The notes under the pieces: generated by a model
The model's input: the letters and a program-made list of their open reading frames with translations, nothing else
Database searches by the model: none
Told to the model about the DNA's origin: nothing
Position numbers and translations under genes: made by a program
Assembly: GCA_012727745.1 (NCBI GenBank)
Contig: JAAYGJ010000121.1
Span: forward strand, 1-5,974
DNA: 5,974 nt
From: Clostridia bacterium
GTDB taxonomy: Bacteria; Bacillota; DSM-521; Neomoorellales; Neomoorellaceae
Reading direction: 5' to 3'
In this document: in pieces, positions 1 to 5,974 of the stretch
Layout of the letters: each line of letters begins with the position of its first letter
Position numbering within the stretch: position 1 is the stretch's first letter

Positions 1-98
1 ATTCCAAGGATACCCTACCTATTTCTTGTTGGAAAGGCATTTACACAAAATATTTTACGTCATCTTCTCACTTTGTCAGGTGTATTAATATATAATAT

Positions 99-105
99 GA
101 GGAGG
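99..105 (+). promoter_or_regulatory. Ribosome binding site of the transporter remnant
   Basis: GAGGAGG lies nine bases before the ATG at 115 and five bases before another ATG at 111, which opens only a four-codon frame. A site this strong suggests that the remnant is, or once was, translated. The spacing and the protein resemblance both favour the ATG at 115. Confidence 0.6.
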
Positions 106-114
106 CGCTAATGT

Positions 115-267
115 ATGAACAATGACATATTATTTGATATAAATAAACTCTATAAATACTTTCCAGTATATGGAGGAGCGCTTTTAAGAAAAGTTGGCGA
201 TGTAAAAGCAGTAGTCATAGCTTTTTTAGGCTTACTTTGGAGGTATGATCTTGCGGGCAGAAGATAA
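115..267 (+). pseudogene. N-terminal remnant of an oligopeptide/dipeptide ABC transporter ATPase (OppF/DppF type)
   Basis: This 50-codon ORF starts at an ATG nine bases after a GAGGAGG site (99-105). Residues ~8-33 carry the hallmarks of an OppF/DppF N-terminus: a short beta strand leading to KYFPV, a GG turn, LLRKVGDVKAV. In intact proteins this segment is followed by D-G-V-S-F, then the Walker A loop (GESGCGKST) within about 20 residues, in a protein of roughly 320-330 residues. Here the resemblance ends after KAV. The frame runs on through a hydrophobic stretch (VIAFLGLLW), overlaps the start of the M20 hydrolase by 23 bases and stops at 265-267. Walker A, signature and Walker B motifs are all absent, so it cannot be a working ATPase. 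I read it as the stub left by a deletion or insertion. A translated leader ORF for the downstream gene is the alternative. The family match is by eye, on about 25 residues. Confidence 0.6.
239..243 (+). promoter_or_regulatory. Ribosome binding site that questions the start of the M20 hydrolase
   Basis: GGAGG at 239-243 is only one base from the ATG at 245, which is too close for normal initiation. An in-frame TTG at 251 lies seven bases downstream, the usual optimum. The next in-frame ATG, at 278, has no comparable site before it. The site therefore favours TTG 251, which would remove two residues. The protein family gives no reason to choose, because its N-terminus is variable. Confidence 0.55.
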
Positions 268-1495
268 AAGAAAAGTTATGCAGTTTTTAGAGGCCAACAA
301 AGAGGAGATGCTCGAATTTTTAATACGGACCATACAAACCCCCAGCCTCAGCTGTCACGAAGGAGAGGTTGCCAGGCTATATGCCAGTAAAATGCAGGAG
401 CTTGGCTATGATGAGGTTGAAATCGACGGTATCGGTAATGTCCTGGGCTGGGTGAAAGCTACTGAACCTTGTTACGAAAAATGTTTGCTGTTTAACGGGC
501 ATATGGACCATGTGCCGCCGGGCAAAATGGTTGACCCCTATGCCGGGCTGATTATCGATGCCGGCCGGTACGGGGAAGAGGGTCAGGCAGTTTATGGGCG
601 CGGCGCCTCTGACATGAAAGGGGCCCTGGCAGCGATGGTTTTTGCTGCTGGCGCTATTAAAGCTGCCGGGATTAAATTAAAACGAGATCTGTTAGTTACC
701 CCGGTGGTGCTTGAAGAAATGCGCGGCCAGCTGGGAACCAAATACCTGATTGAAAATGATAACCTAAAAGTTGAATATACCATTGTCGGGGAAGCCAGCA
801 ATCTCGATATCGCCCTGGGCCATCGCGGGATTATTGAACATATTATCACTACCAGCGGCAAAAGCGCCCACGCCAGCCAGCCGGAACATGGTGTTAATGC
901 CTTTTATAAAATGATGGACATTTTGACTGCCGTGCGCCTCAATATCATTCCCAAGCTGCCGGCAGACGAGCTTTTTGGCAAAACGACCATGACGATAAAT
1001 ACCTGTCAGGTTTCTCCGGGTGTCTCCAATGTAATACCGGATAGCTGCACAGTAACTATAGATACCCGCAACATACCCTCCTTTACAGCCCCCGAGTTAA
1101 CTGCCAGGCTGCGGGCAGAAATCGAAAAATTAAAGTTAAACGACCCGGAGTTAGAGTATGAAATCAGCTGCAGCAATGTGGAACTTACTTCTTACACCGG
1201 GCTGCGGGCCAGTAGCGAGAACCAGCTGTACCCCTTCTATACTTCTCCGGAGCAGCCGCTGGTAAAGAAATTGCAAGAAATTATCTCAATGGTGAGAGGG
1301 CGTCGCCCTCAGTTACGTATTTGGAAGTTTGCTACTGACGGTGGTTATCTGTCAACTAAAGCAGGAATTGTTACAGTAGGTTTTGGTCCCGGCGATGAAC
1401 GCTATGCCCATACAGCTGATGATCACATATTAGTTGCCGATGTGTTTACTGCTGCCCGGGTATATGCCCTTATTGCCCTTGAAATGTGTACTTAA
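245..1495 (+). CDS. M20-family zinc metallohydrolase, YgeY-like (peptidase/deacylase/amidohydrolase type)
   Basis: Cytoplasmic di-zinc hydrolase of 416 residues (YgeY of E. coli is about 400), with no signal peptide or membrane segment. All M20 landmarks are present: GHMDHV with zinc ligand H86 and D88; GRGASDMKG with bridging D123; the EE pair E157 (general base) and E158 (ligand); E183 in VGEAS; and the C-terminal ligand H389 in YAHTADD. The lid/dimerisation domain, about residues 195-310, includes the conserved GKSAHAS with H209. The C-terminal half, with a tryptophan-lysine-phenylalanine then T-D/N-G segment (360-367) and GFGPG (379-383), resembles YgeY more than ArgE, DapE or PepT as I remember them. 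YgeY-type proteins have been annotated as selenium-metabolism-linked hydrolases, but the substrate is not established and nothing here supports selenium use. The family cleaves amide bonds in peptides or N-acyl/N-carbamoyl compounds. The start is debatable: ATG 245 sits one base after GGAGG, and TTG 251 fits better. A hairpin terminator follows about 70 bases after the stop. Confidence 0.9.
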   Translation: MILRAEDKRKVMQFLEANKEEMLEFLIRTIQTPSLSCHEGEVARLYASKMQELGYDEVEIDGIGNVLGWVKATEPCYEKCLLFNGHMDHVPPGKMVDPYAGLIIDAGRYGEEGQAVYGRGASDMKGALAAMVFAAGAIKAAGIKLKRDLLVTPVVLEEMRGQLGTKYLIENDNLKVEYTIVGEASNLDIALGHRGIIEHIITTSGKSAHASQPEHGVNAFYKMMDILTAVRLNIIPKLPADELFGKTTMTINTCQVSPGVSNVIPDSCTVTIDTRNIPSFTAPELTARLRAEIEKLKLNDPELEYEISCSNVELTSYTGLRASSENQLYPFYTSPEQPLVKKLQEIISMVRGRRPQLRIWKFATDGGYLSTKAGIVTVGFGPGDERYAHTADDHILVADVFTAARVYALIALEMCT

Positions 1496-1562
1496 ACTGG
1501 GCCGTTTTTGATTGCTTGAGCGAGCTCGACAGGCAGGTCGCAGTCTATAACTCCTTCGTCGT

Positions 1563-1587
1563 AATTCCCCATTATGGGGATTTTTTT
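1563..1587 (+). terminator. Rho-independent terminator after the M20 hydrolase
   Basis: CCCC (1567-1570), loop ATTAT, GGGG (1576-1579), followed directly by an A and seven T residues (1581-1587). A flanking T-A pair extends the stem to five pairs, and two further A-T pairs lie beyond one mismatch. The stem is short, but the T-tract and the position in the gap after a stop codon fit an intrinsic terminator. It separates the hydrolase from the SNF2/SWIM unit, though a short stem like this may leak. Confidence 0.6.
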
Positions 1588-1610
1588 ATAAGAACAGCTT
1601 AATAGTGAAA

Positions 1611-1615
1611 GGAGG
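1611..1615 (+). promoter_or_regulatory. Orphan Shine-Dalgarno sequence in the leader of the SNF2 gene
   Basis: GAAAGGAGG is the strongest ribosome-binding match in this gap, yet no ATG, GTG or TTG lies at a workable distance after it. The codons at proper spacing are ATC (1622) or ATT (1625), which open an eight- or nine-codon frame ending in TGA at 1649-1651. That frame is the same as the SNF2 gene's, which begins 67 bases later. It may be a translated leader with a rare start, the decayed start of an earlier gene, or chance. Confidence 0.35.
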
Positions 1616-1702
1616 ATTTTTATCATTTTAACTGGAAATAAATTAGACTGAAGTGATGCTACCAGGGTAACAGCAAACAGTAAAAGCAGGCAAGCTTTTA
1701 AC

Positions 1703-1707
1703 AGGAG
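1703..1707 (+). promoter_or_regulatory. Ribosome binding site of the SNF2 gene
   Basis: AGGAG lies ten bases before the ATG at 1718. No ATG, GTG or TTG exists in frame between this ATG and the upstream in-frame TGA at 1649, so 1718 is the first possible conventional start. Confidence 0.6.
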
Positions 1708-1717
1708 CAAGCAGGCG

Positions 1718-4700
1718 ATGGTTATTCTCCATGGGACATGGCTTAGAGATAATACCACCCGTCCAAACGGACGATTTTTTGTATGGGGCGAGACACGTGA
1801 AGGGTACGAAAAGCTCCGTCCTAGAGGAATTCGCAAGAATGTTCAGCCTCACCCTTTTCAGGCTGCAGAGCATGAGCTGATAGCTGCCTTGCTAGACTTG
1901 AGCCAGGGCAAATATAAAGGCATCCCGCTGGTATCCCCGGGCCTGACTAAAACCCGCTTGTTGTTACCTTCGACTAATTACGGACCGTTACCTTCAGCGG
2001 AACTAAAACAACTTCCCATTTTCCGGGATAAAATTAAACGTGACCAGTCCACGCCAGCCTTGGTTCCCTGGCTAGTACATGGCGTGACAGTATCTCAGGT
2101 ATGGGTTATAGATATATTGGGCAGATTAGCCGGGAAAAACTGTAGGACTGCTCAAGGGACAATTGCTGGAGCTGATTTCTGTTACTGGGGGCAGGTAGCC
2201 AAGTTCGCCTTGGAACTGCTGGTGCGGGAGCGTTTTATTCCCGGGGTGGCAGAAGCAAGGTCCGGATCCCGGGCCTGCAAGAGGGAAACAGCAGGTGCGC
2301 GAAACAAGCGACAATTACAGGCGAACTGGACGGCCCTGTTGGACCAAGGGGAAGATAACCACCGGGTGGATTTGCTGGCAGCCAGCATGCCGCCGGTCTG
2401 CCGGGCTGCTGCTGAGCCTGTACCACCCCGCTTGCTGCTCGAAGATTTCCTCCATGTCAGTATTGATGCAATGGCCCGCCACTGGCTGGCGAAGTCACCG
2501 CTAGAGGGCAGGCAAAAGGGGCTGAATATTGACAGCTCTCTGGCTAAGTGGGCCATTGCCCTAGCCTCCGAAAATGCCAGTTTTAGCGGTCCACCTGCAG
2601 AGCTGGAGACACTGCAGGAACAGATAGACAACTGGACCGCACCTTTATTGAGTCAACCGGGCAGCGTAGCTTTTCGCACCTGTTTTCGCCTGGTAGATCT
2701 GGAAAAACCGCCAAACAAGGCGCGCGGACAGGGGAAAAAGGCGGAGGAGCATAACTGGCAGTTGCAATACTTGCTGCAGGCCAGTGATGACCCGAGCCTG
2801 CTGGTACCTGCTGGAAAGGTGTGGCGTGAGCGGAGCAGCAGTCCGGAGTTTTTGAACCGCCGTTTTGCCAACCCGCAGGAACGCCTTCTGACAGACCTTG
2901 GCCTGGCAGCACGGCTCTTTCCGCCTCTGGAAAAAAGCCTCGCTAGTCCTGCGCCGGAAGCCTGTAATCTTACTACTACAGAAGCTTATACTTTTCTAAG
3001 TGAGGCAGCCAGTCTCTTGGCTGAAAGCGGTTTCGGCGTTTTGCTCCCTTCCTGGTGGGGGCAGCAGAGCTCTCGCCTGGGCCTGCGTCTCCGGTTTAAG
3101 TCAGGGCGGCGGCCCGGTACAGCCTCAAGAAAAAGGGGAGCCTCCGCTTCCGCAGGGCTAGGATTTGAGACCTTGCTAAGTTATGACTGGGAGCTTATGC
3201 TGGGCGAGGCTAAGCTTGAAGCGCAGGAAATAAAGAGACTTGCAGCTCTAAAGCTCCCTCTGGTGCAGATAAGGGGGCAATGGGTGGAGCTGCGGCCCGA
3301 CGAACTGGCGGCCCTGGCCAGCTTAAAGAAAAAAATCAAAGGCACGGGAACCATAACCTTAATCGAAGCCCTGCGTCTGAGCCTCACCGGACAGGATACT
3401 GCTGGCGCCGGTCCCGGCCTGGCCGCTAGCGAGGAAATAATTGGAGCCGGTCTACCGCTGGTCAGCATTGCTGCCGATGATGACCTGGCGGTTTTGCTGC
3501 AAAAGTTACAGGGCAACCATAAAATAGAAATATTGCCTCAACCCCAGGGTTTTAACGGTAGACTGCGCCCTTACCAGTTACGGGGATTTTCCTGGCTGTA
3601 TTTTTTAAGCGAACTTGGCCTCGGTGCCTGTCTGGCTGATGATATGGGACTTGGTAAGACGATCCAACTGCTGGCTTTGCTGCTGCAACGACAGGTCCAG
3701 GAAAGGGAGGCAGGCCCGGTTTTGCTTATTTGTCCTACCTCGGTGGTAGGCAACTGGCAGCGAGAGATTAAGCGCTTCGCTCCTTCTTTGCAGGTCCTCC
3801 TGCACCATGGCAGCTGGCGTCTGAGCGGCCAAGATTTTGTCCGGGAGGCCAGCAAGCGGGACCTGGTAATCAGCACCTACAGCCTGGCCCACCGCGATGA
3901 AAAGGACTTGCTGGCTGTTGATTGGGCCGGAGTAGTGCTTGACGAGGCCCAGAACATAAAAAACCCCGAGGCCAAACAGACCCGCAGTATCTGCCGTTTA
4001 AAGGCCGGCTTCAGGGTTGCCCTGACCGGTACTCCGGTAGAAAACCACCTGGGGGAACTGTGGTCGATCATGCAATTTTTAAATCCCGGTTACCTGGGTA
4101 ACCAGGCAGACTTTCGCAAGCGTTTTATGATCCCTATTGAACGCTATCACGATCAGCGACGGGCTGAGCAATTGCGGCGCCTGGTGCAACCTTTTATTCT
4201 GAGACGGGTAAAAACAGACCCCAGTATCATCAACGATCTGCCGGAAAAGCAAGAAATCAAGGTCTTCTGTCATATGACCCGGGAACAGGCCAGCCTCTAT
4301 GAAGCTGTAGTCCAGGATATGCTGCACAGTATCGAAGTTGCTGAAGGCATCCAGCGCAAAGGGCTGATACTGGCTGCCCTGACGAAATTAAAACAGATAT
4401 GCAACCATCCGGCCCATTTTTTGGGTGACGGTAGTGCTCTGGAGGACCGTTCCGGTAAAATGACCAGACTGGGCGAAATGCTGGAAGAAGTCCTAGCTGC
4501 CGGTGAACGGGCACTGATTTTTACCCAGTTTGCCGTAATGGGGGCTATGTTGCAGGACTACTTGCAAACTGTTTTTGAGCAGGAAGTACTTTTCTTGCAC
4601 GGCAGCGTGGCCAGGTTAAAACGAGAGGAGATGGTCCGGCGTTTTCAGGAAGATAGGAAGGGGCCGTCGCTTTTCATTCTGTCATTGAAGGCCGGCGGGG

Positions 4701-4996
4701 TAGGTCTGAACCTTACCCGGGCTAACCATGTTTTCCATTATGACCGCTGGTGGAATCCGGCGGTAGAGGATCAGGCTACCGACCGGGTTTTCCGCATCGG
4801 CCAGCGGAAGAAGGTCCAGGTCTATAAAATGATTTGTGCCGGCACCCTTGAAGAGAAAATTGATATCCTGATTGAGCAGAAACGTGCTCTTGCCCAGCAG
4901 ATCATCGGCAGCAGCGAAAGCTGGCTGACGGAACTGTCGACCCAGGAACTGCGGGAACTGCTGGCATTAAATAATGAAGGCGTTGACTATAGTTAA
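1718..4996 (+). CDS. SNF2-family DNA-dependent ATPase/helicase with DUF3670 domain (HelZ/SSO1653-like)
   Basis: A 1092-residue superfamily 2 ATPase, predicted to translocate on double-stranded DNA and displace or remodel bound proteins rather than unwind strands. The N-terminus (HGTW at 5-8, GRFFVWGE) matches the conserved opening of the bacterial group. Residues ~425-560 fit DUF3670, the SNF2-associated domain, with VLLPSWW (441-447) and QIRGQWVEL (517-525). The motor follows: RLRPYQLRGFSWL (615-627), Walker A DDMGLGKT (K647), Ia CPTSVVGNW, Walker B DEAQ (742-745), III LTGTPVEN (769-776), IV ALIFTQF (932-938), V KAGGVGLNL (991-999), VI DQATDRVFRIGQ with arginine fingers R1023 and R1026. All catalytic residues are intact. 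Residues ~460-480 are a basic, Ser/Ala/Gly-rich stretch, probably a linker or DNA contact. There is no zinc finger in this protein; the SWIM module is the separate gene 20 bases downstream, so the two are almost certainly one operon. The group includes M. tuberculosis HelZ; its cellular role is poorly defined. The N-terminal ~420 residues have no catalytic motif I recognise. Confidence 0.95.
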   Translation: MVILHGTWLRDNTTRPNGRFFVWGETREGYEKLRPRGIRKNVQPHPFQAAEHELIAALLDLSQGKYKGIPLVSPGLTKTRLLLPSTNYGPLPSAELKQLPIFRDKIKRDQSTPALVPWLVHGVTVSQVWVIDILGRLAGKNCRTAQGTIAGADFCYWGQVAKFALELLVRERFIPGVAEARSGSRACKRETAGARNKRQLQANWTALLDQGEDNHRVDLLAASMPPVCRAAAEPVPPRLLLEDFLHVSIDAMARHWLAKSPLEGRQKGLNIDSSLAKWAIALASENASFSGPPAELETLQEQIDNWTAPLLSQPGSVAFRTCFRLVDLEKPPNKARGQGKKAEEHNWQLQYLLQASDDPSLLVPAGKVWRERSSSPEFLNRRFANPQERLLTDLGLAARLFPPLEKSLASPAPEACNLTTTEAYTFLSEAASLLAESGFGVLLPSWWGQQSSRLGLRLRFKSGRRPGTASRKRGASASAGLGFETLLSYDWELMLGEAKLEAQEIKRLAALKLPLVQIRGQWVELRPDELAALASLKKKIKGTGTITLIEALRLSLTGQDTAGAGPGLAASEEIIGAGLPLVSIAADDDLAVLLQKLQGNHKIEILPQPQGFNGRLRPYQLRGFSWLYFLSELGLGACLADDMGLGKTIQLLALLLQRQVQEREAGPVLLICPTSVVGNWQREIKRFAPSLQVLLHHGSWRLSGQDFVREASKRDLVISTYSLAHRDEKDLLAVDWAGVVLDEAQNIKNPEAKQTRSICRLKAGFRVALTGTPVENHLGELWSIMQFLNPGYLGNQADFRKRFMIPIERYHDQRRAEQLRRLVQPFILRRVKTDPSIINDLPEKQEIKVFCHMTREQASLYEAVVQDMLHSIEVAEGIQRKGLILAALTKLKQICNHPAHFLGDGSALEDRSGKMTRLGEMLEEVLAAGERALIFTQFAVMGAMLQDYLQTVFEQEVLFLHGSVARLKREEMVRRFQEDRKGPSLFILSLKAGGVGLNLTRANHVFHYDRWWNPAVEDQATDRVFRIGQRKKVQVYKMICAGTLEEKIDILIEQKRALAQQIIGSSESWLTELSTQELRELLALNNEGVDYS

Positions 4997-5004
4997 AGGC
5001 TAAT

Positions 5005-5011
5005 GGGGGTG
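5005..5011 (+). promoter_or_regulatory. Ribosome binding site of the SWIM gene
   Basis: GGGGGTG, ending five bases before ATG 5017, lies wholly inside the 20-base gap after the SNF2 stop codon. It allows independent initiation, or reinitiation by ribosomes that have just finished SNF2. The ATG at 5003 is out of frame with the SWIM ORF. Confidence 0.6.
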
Positions 5012-5016
5012 AAGGG

Positions 5017-5850
5017 ATGGCAGCCAGACGGGATTTCGCCAGCAACTGGTGGGCAAGGCGCTGGCTGGAGGTCCTGGAATCCTTCGGCTGGGCCAGCCGC
5101 CTGCAGCGGGGGCGTACCTATGCCCGCCAGGGTAAAGTATTAAACATTGACCTGGCCCGGGGTGAGGTAAATGCCAGGGTCCAGGGGACAAGGCCCAGGC
5201 CGTATAATGTCAAAATAAAAATAAAGCCGCTCTCAGACCGGGACTGGGAGCGGATAAGCGATAAGCTGGCCGGCCAGGCGCATTTTGCCGCCCGCTTGCT
5301 GAACGGGGAAATGCCGCAGGATATAGAAACAGTTTTTGCCGGGGTGAAGCTCTCCCTTTTTCCCCAGGATTCCCGCGACATAATTACCAGTTGTTCTTGC
5401 CCTGACTGGGCTAACCCGTGCAAACACATAGCGGCAGTCTATTACCTGCTGGGTGAGAGATTTGATACTGACCCCTTTTTGTTATTTCTTATCCGGGGTC
5501 GCAGCAAAGAAGAGCTGCTCGCTACAATAAGGGAAAAGTGGGCAGGTCAGGAGAAGAGCGCAGCTGTGCCAGATAGGGGGGCAGCAGAAGTTCAGGCGGA
5601 TGCCGGCAAAGAAGAATTGCCACTGGAGCTGCCGCTGGACCCCGATGATTTCTGGCGGGTCGGGGAGGAGCTGGCTTCTGTTCAGATTGATATTAAGCTG
5701 CCTGCTGTACCGCAGGGTGTTCTTAAACGTTTAGGGCCTCCTCCTGTTGGCCTTTATTCCCTGCGCTTACAGCAGCTATTAGCCGGTTATTACCGTGAAA
5801 TATCCCGCCGCGCCTATGACATGGCCTATGATGACGAAACAGACGCATAG
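5017..5850 (+). CDS. SWIM zinc-finger protein, partner of the SNF2 ATPase
   Basis: A 277-residue soluble protein with no signal peptide or membrane segment. The defining feature is the SWIM motif CxCx(n)CxH: C126, C128, C135 and H137 in CSCPDWANPCKHIAAVYY, expected to bind one zinc ion. The N-terminus (NWWARRWLEVLESFG, then RGRTYARQGKV at ~31-41) and the V-N-A-R-V-Q-G-T-R-P-x-P-Y segment (51-63) are typical of stand-alone bacterial SWIM proteins encoded beside SNF2 genes. These are basic, tryptophan-rich segments that could contact DNA. Residues ~175-205 are a charged, alanine-rich linker. A conserved-looking tail follows (DPDDFWRVGEEL, then KRLGPPPVGL). SWIM domains are proposed to bind DNA or proteins. 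Tight spacing behind SNF2 suggests that it targets or regulates that ATPase, which is an inference from context and family. The protein looks complete. No convincing terminator follows. Confidence 0.92.
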   Translation: MAARRDFASNWWARRWLEVLESFGWASRLQRGRTYARQGKVLNIDLARGEVNARVQGTRPRPYNVKIKIKPLSDRDWERISDKLAGQAHFAARLLNGEMPQDIETVFAGVKLSLFPQDSRDIITSCSCPDWANPCKHIAAVYYLLGERFDTDPFLLFLIRGRSKEELLATIREKWAGQEKSAAVPDRGAAEVQADAGKEELPLELPLDPDDFWRVGEELASVQIDIKLPAVPQGVLKRLGPPPVGLYSLRLQQLLAGYYREISRRAYDMAYDDETDA

Positions 5851-5940
5851 TACGCGGGTTATACTTCGCGGCTGGATGGCAGTGCTGGCTGTACAGCAGT
5901 AATAAAAATAATAAATTAGGTATAAACGGGGGCTTCAGGA

Positions 5941-5974
5941 TTGAGAAGCGATTTATTTGATCTTGCTTTTATCC
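5941..5974 (+). CDS. Possible start of a further gene, truncated by the window edge
   Basis: A TTG at 5941 opens a frame (M-R-S-D-L-F-D-L-A-F-I) that stays open for the last 11 codons, while both other forward frames meet a stop early (TGA at 5942 and TGA at 5958). GGGGG at 5928-5932 lies eight bases before it and could serve as a ribosome binding site, and the in-frame TAA at 5923 rules out an upstream start. The peptide is too short to assign. It could be a third gene of the SNF2/SWIM operon or an unrelated gene. Confidence 0.35.
   Translation, partial: MRSDLFDLAFI

Noticed and set aside
65..96. TATAAT at 91-96 with TTGTCA (73-78) or TTCTCA (65-70) upstream as a sigma-A promoter
   Set aside because: The spacers are 12 and 20 bases, both outside the normal range, and a start about seven bases after TATAAT would cut into the GAGGAGG site at 99. 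The -10 match alone in AT-rich DNA is weak evidence.
1..111. Forward frame open from the window edge to TAA at 109-111
   Set aside because: All three forward frames stay open for most of this stretch, the translated peptide resembles no protein I know, and it does not look like the OppD C-terminus expected before OppF.
1296..1310. Perfect inverted repeat GAGGGCG-T-CGCCCTC
   Set aside because: It lies inside the intact M20 gene, encodes ordinary residues (R-G-R-R-P), has almost no loop and no T-tract, so a terminator or operator role is not supported.
2182..2631. Long minus-strand reading frames inside the SNF2 and SWIM genes
   Set aside because: They are antisense shadows of strongly conserved genes, have Ser/Arg/Pro-rich composition typical of such shadows, and resemble no known family.
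1718..4996. Identification as RapA/HepA, the RNA polymerase-associated SNF2 ATPase
   Set aside because: The DUF3670 domain, the HGTW N-terminus and the adjacent SWIM gene mark a different bacterial SNF2 group; the RapA N-terminal Tudor-like domains are not apparent.
1718..5850. SNF2 gene as part of a DISARM-type defence system
   Set aside because: DISARM needs partners such as a DUF1998 protein, a phospholipase D-like protein and a methyltransferase; none is in the window. The neighbour is a SWIM protein and the architecture is DUF3670-SNF2.
5888..5897. Perfect 10-base palindrome GCTGTACAGC after the SWIM gene
   Set aside because: It is short, does not extend on either side, is not followed by a T-tract and does not recur, so it is compatible with chance.

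Overview
The window looks like a chromosomal segment of a moderately GC-rich, probably anaerobic Firmicute of the Peptococcaceae / Desulfotomaculum / Moorella type. This is an inference from strong GGAGG-like ribosome binding sites, a mix of AT-rich spacers and GC-richer genes, a T-tailed hairpin terminator, and protein types common in that group. No marker gene fixes the taxonomy.

Layout, left to right; all called genes are on the + strand. (1) Bases 1-244 are visibly AT-rich. They hold a good ribosome binding site and a 50-codon ORF (115-267). Its first ~33 codons read like the N-terminus of an oligopeptide/dipeptide ABC transporter ATPase (OppF/DppF type), and the resemblance then stops, so this looks like a gene remnant. 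Bases 1-114 show no convincing gene: all three forward frames stay open for most of the stretch and none is recognisable. (2) Bases 245-1495 encode a complete M20-family zinc hydrolase that most resembles the YgeY group. (3) Bases 1496-1717 are intergenic, with a short hairpin plus T-tract terminator and a strong Shine-Dalgarno sequence that has no ordinary start codon after it. (4) Bases 1718-4996 encode a 1092-residue SNF2-family ATPase with the bacterial SNF2-associated DUF3670 domain. (5) Twenty bases later, 5017-5850 encode a 277-residue SWIM zinc-finger protein. (6) Bases 5851-5940 are a spacer with an AT-rich tract and no clear terminator. A possible TTG-initiated gene begins at 5941 and runs off the window.

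The functional unit is the SNF2 ATPase plus SWIM protein pair, almost certainly co-transcribed. SNF2 ATPases move along or remodel double-stranded DNA and its bound proteins; SWIM domains are zinc-binding modules thought to bind DNA or protein. The pairing is widespread in bacteria, and its physiological role is largely undefined. The M20 hydrolase belongs to a separate transcription unit, cut off by the terminator at about 1587. The transporter remnant before it suggests that it once sat in, or was moved into, a peptide-transport locus. I see no CRISPR array, tRNA, rRNA, insertion sequence or complete defence-system gene set.
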